Shown here: positions 23,500 through 31,749 of the stretch, one piece after another
Numbering within the stretch: the first letter of the stretch is position 1
How the letters are laid out: the number at the start of each line of letters is the position of its first letter
From: Planktosalinus sp963977065
Lineage (GTDB): Bacteria; Bacteroidota; Bacteroidia; Flavobacteriales; Flavobacteriaceae
Direction of reading: 5' to 3'
DNA length: 64,000 nt
NCBI GenBank assembly: GCA_963977065.1
Contig: CAXBNF010000008.1
Location: forward strand, 1 to 64,000
Translations under genes and position numbers: made by a program
The notes under the pieces: generated by a model
Database searches by the model: none
What the model saw: only the letters and a program-made list of their open reading frames with translations
What the model was told of the DNA's origin: nothing

Positions 23500-24816
23500 A
23501 TGAAAAGTGATAAAATTATTGTAATTGGGGGAGGTCCCTCTGGTTCTTCAGTTGCTTCATTTCTTGCCTTGAAAGGGCACAAAGTCTTGCTTTTTGAGAA
23601 AGAAAAATTTCCAAGGCCACACGTGGGGGAGTCCTTATTGCCTTTCAACTATCATTTATTTAATGAATTGGGTGTATTGGACACCATGGAAAAAACATAT
23701 CACAGAAAGCCGGGGGTAAAATTTACAAATTCTGATGGTTCATCAAACACTGTTTGGTATTTTAACCATTCCATTAAAGATCCAAGTTCACTTTCATTTC
23801 ACGTGGACAGGGCGCATTTTGACAATATGTTGCTTGATAGAACTAAAGAATTGGGAGTGGAAGTTATTGAAGAAACTACTGTAAAGGAGGTCAAATTCAA
23901 TCAAGAAAATGACATTGTAAAGGTCTCCACTCGCAATAAAGAGGGAGTAGAAGAAGATTACTACACAAAATTCATTATTGACGCAAGTGGGCAATCCACC
24001 TTTCTGGCAAATAGTTTTAACGATAAAAAAAATTATGAAGGTTTGGAAAGAGTGGCAATTAATTCGCATTGGCAAAATCCTACCTATGATAAAGAACTGG
24101 AAGAAGGTTGTATTGAAATCATTCACCTTGGAGGAGAGAAAATGGGCTGGGTTTGGGCTATACCACTAAGCAAAACAAGATTGAGTGTTGGTGTGGTTAT
24201 TTCATCCGGTTACTTTTTATCCCAAAGAAAAAGATTTGAGGGAGAGAAAAGAATTTTAGATAAAATATATTTAAATGAATTAAGCGAATCAAAGTTGCTT
24301 GATAAAATACTTTCAAAAGCTGTTAAAGAAGAACCGGCTATGGCACATGGAGATTATTCTTACTATACTGATTCCAAATATGGTAAAAATTTTGCAATTA
24401 TAGGCGATGCAAGTGCATTTCTTGATCCCATTTTCTCTAGTGGAATTTATGTGGGAATGATGAGTGCAAAATTAGTTGCAGAAAAACTGGATGAGGCATT
24501 CACAGAAAATCAAAACCCCGAAAGTTATCTAAAACCAGTCTATGATAATCTTGATGGAGCCTATAAATTAATTGAAAAACTTATTAGAGTTTTTTATGAC
24601 CCCAACGCATTGTCACTGTCAAGCCTAACAAATGCAAAAGATGCCGGTTATGAACAATTTGACAGAGCCTACAATATTTATCATTATCTTCTTCAAGGAG
24701 ACTTTTTATTAAATCATAAAAAATATCATTCAGCAGTCGATATTTTAAAAGATAATAATCAATTTCAAAAATATGTTAACCTTATAAATTCAAAAGAAAT
24801 TAGCACAAATCACTAA
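23500..24816 (+). CDS. Flavin-dependent halogenase (PltA/pyrrole-halogenase-like)
   Basis: 438 residues. GGGPSGSS (11-17) binds FAD; FPRPHVGESLLP follows. The halogenase motif WxWxIP is present as WVWAIP (217-222) and FxxPxxSxG as FLDPIFSSG (307-315) after GD at 302. Lys70 in YHRKPGVKF lies where the hypohalite-relaying lysine of PltA/CndH/CmlS-type enzymes lies. These features separate halogenases from plain flavin monooxygenases. With the three genes before it, the likely substrate is pyrrolyl-2-carboxyl-S-carrier protein, as for PltA and Bmp2, giving chloro- or, in seawater, bromopyrrole. It needs FADH2 from a reductase not encoded here. A TAGATTTG at 23472-23479 resembles a -7 box but has no upstream TTTG. 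Confidence 0.83.
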   Translation: MKSDKIIVIGGGPSGSSVASFLALKGHKVLLFEKEKFPRPHVGESLLPFNYHLFNELGVLDTMEKTYHRKPGVKFTNSDGSSNTVWYFNHSIKDPSSLSFHVDRAHFDNMLLDRTKELGVEVIEETTVKEVKFNQENDIVKVSTRNKEGVEEDYYTKFIIDASGQSTFLANSFNDKKNYEGLERVAINSHWQNPTYDKELEEGCIEIIHLGGEKMGWVWAIPLSKTRLSVGVVISSGYFLSQRKRFEGEKRILDKIYLNELSESKLLDKILSKAVKEEPAMAHGDYSYYTDSKYGKNFAIIGDASAFLDPIFSSGIYVGMMSAKLVAEKLDEAFTENQNPESYLKPVYDNLDGAYKLIEKLIRVFYDPNALSLSSLTNAKDAGYEQFDRAYNIYHYLLQGDFLLNHKKYHSAVDILKDNNQFQKYVNLINSKEISTNH

Positions 24817-24835
24817 CTAATCAATATTTTATTAT

Positions 24836-25240
24836 ATGATGAAAATTTCAAAATCAATTTTATTGTTATTAATATTCATTTTAGCAATTTCATGTGCTGA
24901 AAAAAAGAATAATGAACAGATACCCGAAAAGACAAACAACAGGTCTGAAATGCATCAAGATAAAGAGCGTTCTCAAAAGTCAAGACCTGTTGAGGAAGTT
25001 GTTGAAATTTGGGTTAAATCCCTAGGAGATAGGTTAAAAATTGATGAACAAACAATCGCAAACATCAAGAATATCTACATGAATGCTTATATTTCTTCAG
25101 GAGGTAATCTTGATGATTACATGAATAAGGATCAGGCTCAACTCTTACGCAATAAGATTGTAAAAGAAACCAAGGACGAAGTCATCAAGCTTCTTAATAC
25201 AGACCAGCAAAATATTTATCTGAGGTTTATAAGAGACTAA
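24836..25240 (+). CDS. Small putative lipoprotein, unknown function
   Basis: 134 residues (start at 24836 or the adjacent ATG 24839). A hydrophobic signal ends in a lipobox-like LAISC with the cysteine near residue 20, so it is probably a lipoprotein. The rest is charged and helical (KSRPVEEVVEIWVKSLGDRLKI, given as a charged helix; DQAQLLRNKIV). I do not recognise a family. It follows the halogenase by 19 bases and is probably the last gene of the plus-strand unit. Its TAA overlaps the stop of the convergent glycosyltransferase by four bases, so there is no room for a separate terminator. Confidence 0.65.
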   Translation: MMKISKSILLLLIFILAISCAEKKNNEQIPEKTNNRSEMHQDKERSQKSRPVEEVVEIWVKSLGDRLKIDEQTIANIKNIYMNAYISSGGNLDDYMNKDQAQLLRNKIVKETKDEVIKLLNTDQQNIYLRFIRD

Positions 25241-26334
25241 GAATTGCTTAATGTAAAATCATACATTTCCAGGTATTGTTCTACAGTTTTTTCTATCGGG
25301 AATAGAGTGACTTTTTTTTCATCCCAATTGTCTTTGTAAGCTTTTTCCATTGCTTGCTTTAAGCCTAATGGTGACAAACTTATGATGGCAATGACTTTGC
25401 CTCCTGTGACTTCTTTTAGTGCCCCTTTTTCAGAACTAATTATTGGCATTTTTAAACCAACACTCTCTGCAGCAGTAAAACAAAATCCTTCACTTAGTGA
25501 TGGGATAATTATTGCATTTGTAGCACTTACTTCATTAATCAAATCAATAAAAGTGAGGTTGTGTTTCCAAATAAGGTTGGATTCAATTTTTAGGGATTTG
25601 GTTAGTTTTTTTATTTTTAAAAAAATGTTTTTGGGGTAGTTTGGTACTATCATTTTTAATTTTACTTTGGGGTGTTTTTCTATAAATAATGAAAACCCTT
25701 CAAGCAAAACATCAAGACCTTTTGAAACACCCAGTCTTCCGAAATAACAAAAAGTAAATTGTTTTTCTTTAACTGAATTTTTAACAGTTAATGAGTTGTA
25801 ATACAGCCCATTATAAATTCGTGTAATATCCTTTTGATTGACACCTGCATCAATAAGTCTGGTTTTAGTAAAATCTGATACAGCTATAAATTTATCAAAA
25901 TTCAATTGAAGTATAAACCATTCAAAACTGAAATAGAGAACTTTTGAAAACAATGAAGCAAATGGGACTTTAAACCATAGTTTTCCCCAATATTCATGAA
26001 ATGTAATTACACATTTTGTTTTAGTGATTTTTGATGCAATATAGGCCGGAATTGCAGCAGTATAAGATGATGTTTGTATTAAATCAACTTTTTTGGCTAT
26101 TTGCACACACTTCCTCACCGAAAGTATAGTGAATAAAAATCGATTGGGAATTGCTAAACGAATTATATCAACTCCGTTGACAGTTTCATTCTTTTTTAAT
26201 TTTTTTTGATATCTAGTAGTAATAACTGTAACTTGATGATTGTTGATAACCAATTGTTCTGAAAGATTTTTCCAAAGGGTTTCTGCTCCTCCAATGTATG
26301 GATAGTAATGCTCAACAATAAAGACAAATTTCAT
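25237..26334 (-). CDS. Glycosyltransferase family 4
   Basis: 365 residues of GT-B fold. The N-terminus EHYYPYIGGAETLWKNL has the glycine-rich GGAE motif of GT4 enzymes; CYFGRLGVSKGLDVLLEGF begins the donor-binding half, and PSLSEGFCFTAAESV contains the EX7E motif (EGFCFTAAE). It is the last gene of the four-gene minus operon 30409-25237 and overlaps the DUF2304 gene by four bases (ATGA). Donor and acceptor are unknown. Confidence 0.87.
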   Translation of the reverse strand: MKFVFIVEHYYPYIGGAETLWKNLSEQLVINNHQVTVITTRYQKKLKKNETVNGVDIIRLAIPNRFLFTILSVRKCVQIAKKVDLIQTSSYTAAIPAYIASKITKTKCVITFHEYWGKLWFKVPFASLFSKVLYFSFEWFILQLNFDKFIAVSDFTKTRLIDAGVNQKDITRIYNGLYYNSLTVKNSVKEKQFTFCYFGRLGVSKGLDVLLEGFSLFIEKHPKVKLKMIVPNYPKNIFLKIKKLTKSLKIESNLIWKHNLTFIDLINEVSATNAIIIPSLSEGFCFTAAESVGLKMPIISSEKGALKEVTGGKVIAIISLSPLGLKQAMEKAYKDNWDEKKVTLFPIEKTVEQYLEMYDFTLSNS

Positions 26335-26684
26335 TGATTGGAATTTTGAAGTTTTTCAATTTCCAAAGCTGTTTTTCTAACTAAATCTGTAATTTGTTTA
26401 TTTTGCTTTTTAATGGTTACAAAGGTTTTGAAATGAATGAAAAAGGACAAGGCTAATCCTATAAAAATTATCGCATTGACATTATCTTTAATTCCCAGTA
26501 GGTCTGATAAAAAGAAAGTGATTTGGTCTGGAATTATTGCAAGTACACAAACACCTAACCAAAAAAGGACCCAAAAAAGCGTTTCAAATAAAGTGTTATT
26601 GCCACCCCTATGGCTTTTTAGAGTAAGTACAATTGAAAATAAACCTATTATTGGTACAATAATTTGATAGACTTCAAAATTCAT
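26331..26684 (-). CDS. DUF2304 small membrane protein
   Basis: 117 residues with three hydrophobic segments (about 5-22, 35-52, 65-85) and a charged coiled C-terminus (KKQNKQITDLVRK). The pattern and context fit DUF2304, a family regularly encoded beside dolichyl-phosphate-mannose-synthase-like GT2 genes. It may help flip or present the polyprenyl-phosphate sugar; this role is inferred from gene neighbourhoods, not shown. It lies between the GT2 (five-base gap) and GT4 (four-base overlap) genes. Confidence 0.75.
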   Translation of the reverse strand: MNFEVYQIIVPIIGLFSIVLTLKSHRGGNNTLFETLFWVLFWLGVCVLAIIPDQITFFLSDLLGIKDNVNAIIFIGLALSFFIHFKTFVTIKKQNKQITDLVRKTALEIEKLQNSNQ

Positions 26685-26689
26685 AGTAG

Positions 26690-27394
26690 TTAGTTTTTAA
26701 ACAAAGAATGATATACAATATTTAATGCGGTTTTTATACCCTGATTTAAGTTTTGACCCTTATCAGAATAATTCTCAGGATAGTAAACATTTATTGGGAC
26801 ATTTATAATTTTTAGTTTATTATGATAAGCTTTAATAATCACTTCACTGCAAAAGTCATAACCATCCTGTTCAATTTGGATTGTTTTTATTGCTTTTCTG
26901 CTCCAAGCTTTAAACCCTGACTGAGAGTCATTAACTTTTTTTAACACCATTAGAGAAGTTAAAAGATCAGCCAGAAAATTATAAAACCTTCTAATACCCG
27001 GAATGTTATTTTCTTTTGACATAAATCTGTTTCCAATGGTTAGGTCAGCATTTTCTTTAATATGTTTATCCAATAAAAGCTCAATATCAAAAGGGTCATG
27101 CTGGTTGTCCCCATCAATGGTGACAGCAAATTTATATTTCTCTTTTTTTCTAAAATATTCAAGCCCGGTTTCAGTTGCTGCACCAGCGCCTCTATTTAAG
27201 AGATGCCTAATGACTATTGCGCCATTAAAAATAGCCTCATTTATTGAATTATCATGACTACCATCGTCGATTACCAAAATATTTTGAAACCCCAGTGATT
27301 TTAAATTTTTTATAAGAATACCTATTCTTCCCGATTCATTAAAAACAGGAATTATTATTAAAATATTATTCTTATTTATCAATTGTTCAATCAC
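26690..27394 (-). CDS. Glycosyltransferase family 2, polyprenyl-phosphate sugar synthase-like
   Basis: 234 residues. IIIPVFNESGRIGILI and LVIDDGSHDNS bind the nucleotide sugar, GDNQHDP carries the metal-binding aspartates, and SQSGFKAWSRKA is typical of DPM1-like enzymes. It should move a sugar from a nucleotide donor to undecaprenyl phosphate on the cytoplasmic face. The start is a GTG at 27394 directly after the stop of the upstream membrane protein (no gap), a sign of translational coupling. Confidence 0.87.
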   Translation of the reverse strand: MIEQLINKNNILIIIPVFNESGRIGILIKNLKSLGFQNILVIDDGSHDNSINEAIFNGAIVIRHLLNRGAGAATETGLEYFRKKEKYKFAVTIDGDNQHDPFDIELLLDKHIKENADLTIGNRFMSKENNIPGIRRFYNFLADLLTSLMVLKKVNDSQSGFKAWSRKAIKTIQIEQDGYDFCSEVIIKAYHNKLKIINVPINVYYPENYSDKGQNLNQGIKTALNIVYHSLFKN

Positions 27395-30300
27395 TTAAAA
27401 ATTTATTTTAAATAAGGCTGTTTTACCTCTTTCAATAATTTCATATCCAAATACATCGTATTTTGCCTTGACAACATTTCCGTTTAGCATTATTTGTTTA
27501 TCACCTTGTGGATGGACCAATAATCTATCAGTAGCAATAAGTTCAACATATGGGTTTTCGTTTAGATAGTTAAAAAGTTCAATCATTTTTTTGACAAGTG
27601 TTTGGTCAGGAGTCACATCTAGGGTGTGAGCTTCTAAATCCACAAGTATATAGTCATAACCTCGTTGCTTTAATCCGCGAGTTGTAGTAATTTTATTGAA
27701 TTCAGAACTTGTCCATAAAGTCGAAAAGTAATCTAACTGGTTGTCGTTATAAATACGCTTATCATTCTCCTCTATAAAAAAAGCAAACAAAGTCCCTACA
27801 TTAAGAATGTTAGTGTTTTTATTTTTATTAAGCTCAAGAATAATTTTTCTTGTTTCAAGATTAAAAGCAGTATTAAATGCCTTTATTTCGGTTATTTGAC
27901 CACTAGCATAAAGAGCTGAAGAATTTAAAAATAAATTTCTAAAATCGGTTGATTCCGGATTTTGAGTTTTACCCATCAATAGTGGTGATAACCTAAAGAG
28001 TAAAAGGATGAAAATCCAAATAAAAATAAATGAAAAACTGATTCCTTTTATTATTTGACTGTTTTGAAAAATAGAATTTTGATCTGAAAAGAAAAAAACA
28101 GCGAGTAATAGTGGTAGTAATCCAAAACCAATAATGCCATACCAGGGAATACCACTTGAAAGTATTAACCAAAAGACAAAACAAGTCACAACATAAAGAA
28201 GTAAAGATTTAGATTTTAAATTTAATTGTTTCAACAGCACATTTTTAAACAATAAGTAACACAAGGTAGAAAAAACCAAAACTCCGGCTATACTTGCAAT
28301 GTCACTATCAAAGGAGAGTAACAAAAACAATGGAGCTATATAACTTCCAAGCAATAAAAACGGGTAAATAAGTGTGGAGTAAACTGAAGCGAAATGGCCA
28401 GAAAAATCAGATGCAAAACCATAATTTTTGTTCATCAATATTTCATTAATCTCGGCAATACTTAATGAATTATCAGGATTATAAGCAGACCAAAAACATA
28501 AACTAAACCAAACTACCAATGATGAAATCCTAATTAATACCGGTAGAAGCCTGGCTCTTTTGTAACCAAACAAAATAAGTGGAATAAAAGCTAAAAATAA
28601 AAAACTAATATCTGTCGAAAATAAATCTACATTAACTTTATTGGTAAGATCATAAGGTAAACTAAGAAATCTCATAAAACCTCCTTCATAACCTAAATAA
28701 CGTTTTATTTCTTCTTTCTTAGCAGTATAAATATCCAGATTATTTTGATTTACATCTGAAACATTACCATTTTTATTTAAAACTTGAGTAAGTATAGGTG
28801 AAAATAATTCGTGCTTTGGAAAGTGATTTAATTCAATATTGAATTTTGCAGATAATGATTCAGTCTTTTTTAGTAATTCTGAGATATTTAATGAATTTGA
28901 CTCAACCGTATTCTTTATCCCCCAAGGTAAAAGAGCAATTCCTGAACCAATTATTAGGATAAAAATTAACTTTAAAGGTTTTTTTGGGGATATTCTTCCA
29001 TTTTTTCTTGCAAGAAAAATGAAAAGTGAAGCTATTACTGCCAACACAAGTGTAAGAGAAAAAATTTCAAGTTTTGAAAAAGATAAATCTGCAAATGTGT
29101 ATAAGTTAAAAATAAAAATAAAAACAATAATAGCCAATAAAGAGGCAAGTGCTACAAATTTTCCGCAGTAATAATAAAATAGGAAGACTATAAGCCCCAA
29201 AACGGCTATTAGTGAAGTATACTTTATTCCTAAAGAAAAACCAATTAGGATGCCGGCAATTAACCAAAGTTTGGACTCAGTATCAACAATATTATTTGAA
29301 CTATTTCCTACTTGACTATTTTGATTACGAAAGTAAAATTCAATTATAATATGTAGCACTGTAAGCATAATTAAAAACAAGCTTAAGTCTGTTTTAATTT
29401 CAATACTTGATGGCCAAACAATTAAAGGTAAAGTGTAAAATAGTACTGCAGAAAATATTGCCCAATCGGTAGAAACATAATTCCTAGCAATTTTAAAAAT
29501 CAAAAAAATCAATAAAATACTTGAAACAGAACCCAAATGAAGCGCAACAGCGTTACTTTCAAAGATGACATATCCCAAACTTACTATTAATGACCAATTG
29601 TATGGATACAAAACCTCAATTAAACCTCCACTATTGCTTACTAACTTTGGGATATTCATATATAAGGTAAGTGAGTCAAAGCCTAAAGGGAAAGGGGAAG
29701 TTACAGTAATTAAGTTGACAGAGACCAAAATAATTACAGTAATAATCAAGAATATTGAAAATGAATTTACTGGAGTTGTATCCTGTTTTTTCAATAGGTT
29801 ATTTTTTAAGCTATCTAACAAACTTTTCCAACCTGATATAATTAAAACAAGCAACCATATTAAAGCCGTGTAATAATTAAATTGGTTAATTACACCTAGT
29901 AAAAAAATTCCAAAACACATAATTGTAAATCCTACACTGATCTGTAAAAATATATTTGAATTAAAACTTTCAGGTAGTTTGATTGTTTTCAATATGAAGG
30001 CACCCGACGATACTGCTGATACAAAAACAGTTATAACACTAATATGAATTAAAACAGTTTTTAGAAGAAATTGAAAAGCAGAAAATTCAAGATCGTTTTT
30101 ATAAAAATAGAACCACATTACCATTGTCATAAAAGCCAGTAAAATAGGATAGAAATACACGACTCTAAAACCACTAACATTAAAGCTATTCCAGCCTGAT
30201 TTTTTTTTGATAAAAATCATAGAAATTAAAAAACCGGTTGCATAAGCTGCTATTAAAAGATCCCAATACTTGAAAAACCTTACAGCGTAAACATAGCTAG

Positions 30301-30409
30301 AGGAACTAGCTATGAAATCAAAAAAAACAATTAATAGCCAATAGGCACAGAAAAGAACAGTCAACCACTTCCCGATATTTTTTTTAAAATTATTAAAAAC
30401 TTCAGCCAT
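27395..30409 (-). CDS. Large polytopic membrane protein, GT-C glycosyltransferase-like
   Basis: 1004 residues with about 18-20 hydrophobic segments and a soluble C-terminal tail (~820-1004). The block FDSLTLYMNIPKLV after the fourth or fifth helix, followed by YPYNWSLIVSLGY, resembles the first periplasmic loop of GT-C enzymes (ArnT/PMT-type), where an acidic residue acts as base. Immediately downstream are a polyprenyl-phosphate-type GT2 and DUF2304, the usual supply genes for a GT-C enzyme. I therefore infer periplasmic transfer of a polyprenyl-linked sugar to a surface glycan or lipid. The catalytic residue and family are not certain; half the length is unassigned. Confidence 0.65.
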   Translation of the reverse strand: MAEVFNNFKKNIGKWLTVLFCAYWLLIVFFDFIASSSSYVYAVRFFKYWDLLIAAYATGFLISMIFIKKKSGWNSFNVSGFRVVYFYPILLAFMTMVMWFYFYKNDLEFSAFQFLLKTVLIHISVITVFVSAVSSGAFILKTIKLPESFNSNIFLQISVGFTIMCFGIFLLGVINQFNYYTALIWLLVLIISGWKSLLDSLKNNLLKKQDTTPVNSFSIFLIITVIILVSVNLITVTSPFPLGFDSLTLYMNIPKLVSNSGGLIEVLYPYNWSLIVSLGYVIFESNAVALHLGSVSSILLIFLIFKIARNYVSTDWAIFSAVLFYTLPLIVWPSSIEIKTDLSLFLIMLTVLHIIIEFYFRNQNSQVGNSSNNIVDTESKLWLIAGILIGFSLGIKYTSLIAVLGLIVFLFYYYCGKFVALASLLAIIVFIFIFNLYTFADLSFSKLEIFSLTLVLAVIASLFIFLARKNGRISPKKPLKLIFILIIGSGIALLPWGIKNTVESNSLNISELLKKTESLSAKFNIELNHFPKHELFSPILTQVLNKNGNVSDVNQNNLDIYTAKKEEIKRYLGYEGGFMRFLSLPYDLTNKVNVDLFSTDISFLFLAFIPLILFGYKRARLLPVLIRISSLVVWFSLCFWSAYNPDNSLSIAEINEILMNKNYGFASDFSGHFASVYSTLIYPFLLLGSYIAPLFLLLSFDSDIASIAGVLVFSTLCYLLFKNVLLKQLNLKSKSLLLYVVTCFVFWLILSSGIPWYGIIGFGLLPLLLAVFFFSDQNSIFQNSQIIKGISFSFIFIWIFILLLFRLSPLLMGKTQNPESTDFRNLFLNSSALYASGQITEIKAFNTAFNLETRKIILELNKNKNTNILNVGTLFAFFIEENDKRIYNDNQLDYFSTLWTSSEFNKITTTRGLKQRGYDYILVDLEAHTLDVTPDQTLVKKMIELFNYLNENPYVELIATDRLLVHPQGDKQIMLNGNVVKAKYDVFGYEIIERGKTALFKINF

Positions 30410-30622
30410 ATCAGAAATAAAGTTCAGGAGTATAAAAATGTTATAATACTATGGTTTTTGATATTTATATATCTTAAAACTGTTAGTGTTTAGTCCACAT
30501 ATAGTTTGATTAATTATTCAATAAATATAATATATATTCTTTCTCTTTGAAGAAATAGGCCATAAAAAAAGAAACTTAAATTAATTCTTTAGATTTTTTT
30601 ACGAGATATTTAATTAAAATGG

Positions 30623-30630
30623 TAATTTTG
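30623..30630 (+). promoter_or_regulatory. Possible -7 promoter box upstream of the 88-residue protein gene
   Basis: TAATTTTG (30623-30630) matches TAnnTTTG, 23 bases before the ATG at 30653. No TTTG is found at the right distance upstream, so only half a promoter is visible. The rest of the 243-base gap 30410-30652 is AT-rich and shows no other structure. Confidence 0.35.
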
Positions 30631-30652
30631 AGCCCAAATTAATATTTTAATT

Positions 30653-30919
30653 ATGGCAAGTGTAAAAAATTTAAAGAAAGATATCAATTATGTACTTGGT
30701 GACATCATTGAGGCTGTGTATGTTTGGGAATTGACAAATTCAGAAAAAGATACAAAAAAATCTGAAGGAATCATTGATGAGGCTATTGCAGTATTTGATG
30801 AATTGGTTGAAAAAGTAAACCAAAAAGATGTTGAAAACAAAAAGAAACATTTTAAAGCTATCAATAACGAACTTGAAGAAAAAGCTTCAAAACTCATTGA
30901 AAAAGTAAATAAACTTTAA
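30653..30919 (+). CDS. Small helical conserved-type protein, unknown function
   Basis: 88 residues, strongly charged and predicted helical throughout (KKDINYVLGDIIEAVYVW at the start, then alternating Lys/Glu heptad-like stretches to ELEEKASKLIEKVNKL read as ELEEKAS...EKVNKL). No signal peptide or membrane segment. It stands alone with its own -7 box and terminator, and its codon pattern is coding. It resembles short cytosolic proteins common in Flavobacteriia, but I cannot name a function. Confidence 0.75.
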   Translation: MASVKNLKKDINYVLGDIIEAVYVWELTNSEKDTKKSEGIIDEAIAVFDELVEKVNQKDVENKKKHFKAINNELEEKASKLIEKVNKL

Positions 30920-30923
30920 AAAC

Positions 30924-30955
30924 AAATCCCTTGGAATTTCAAGGGATTTTTTTTA
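30924..30955. terminator. Bidirectional terminator between convergent genes
   Basis: AAATCCCTTG (30924-30933) pairs with CAAGGGATTT (30940-30949) around a six-base loop; T-runs follow on the plus strand and the complementary A-run serves the minus strand. It sits between the 88-residue gene and the convergent DUF4369 gene. Confidence 0.85.
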
Positions 30956-31669
30956 TTCATCAATCTCAAGTGCTTTCCGTTCAATAATATGATTCTCCAA
31001 TTGTTTGCCATACATTGATTCCTGAATGTTTGGTGCAAGGTTATTATATATAGTATCGAGATATTTTACATTTGCATCATATATTTCGCTTAATGCTAGA
31101 TATGGAGCTACTTCAAAATCTTTGTGATTGATAGCAAAATTGATAGTAGCTATATACTTACTTTTTATAAGTGATTCATAACTTTGATTGATTTCAATTT
31201 TTTTAGCCTCATTACCATCTTTATCGGCTTGAAAATCTTCAGCAAATAGTTCCAGATTTTTGTCATTGTATCGCTGCATTAGGTTTTGATACTCCACAAT
31301 TTTTTCATGATTTATGGAGCCGCTCACTTGAGCACTTCTCTCAAAGTCATTCAGTGTTGTTAAGATCTCAATACTCCCGGGTTCGGCAAAAAAGGCAAGA
31401 CCGTCTTGAACTGGAGTCCCATCAGTTTTTCTTAAAAAAAGATAAAGCATTTCAGGGCTTTCCAGTTGCATAGAAAATGAGAAATCTTCCTTTCCACTCA
31501 TAACAATTGAGTCGATAGTTATCATCAGCGAGTCTTCAATTTTTTCAAGATAAAGAACTCCTTTTTTGAGACCATGAATTTTTCCGGTTATGGTTGTGTT
31601 ACTTTCTTCTTTTTTCGTGCAAGCGAAACATAATAACACTAAAATAAAAGCAATAAAGGTCAATCTCAT
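30953..31669 (-). CDS. DUF4369-type lipoprotein
   Basis: 238 residues. The signal peptide ends at a lipobox with Cys17 (LLCFACTKKEE), so the protein is lipid-anchored. TTITGKIHGLKKGVLYLEKI and the DSIVMSGKEDFSFSM region match the beta-rich DUF4369 domain found at the N-terminus of Bacteroidota thioredoxin-like lipoproteins; here no thioredoxin domain (no CxxC) follows and the rest is helical. It is 80 bases downstream of the AbgT gene on the same strand and may be co-transcribed. Confidence 0.78.
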   Translation of the reverse strand: MRLTFIAFILVLLCFACTKKEESNTTITGKIHGLKKGVLYLEKIEDSLMITIDSIVMSGKEDFSFSMQLESPEMLYLFLRKTDGTPVQDGLAFFAEPGSIEILTTLNDFERSAQVSGSINHEKIVEYQNLMQRYNDKNLELFAEDFQADKDGNEAKKIEINQSYESLIKSKYIATINFAINHKDFEVAPYLALSEIYDANVKYLDTIYNNLAPNIQESMYGKQLENHIIERKALEIDE

Positions 31670-31749
31670 AATTTAAAATTTATAAAAGATAGCAAATATC
31701 TCTTATTTCAGCTTTACAGCGAAAGATTCTTTTAATTATTTACAATCAA

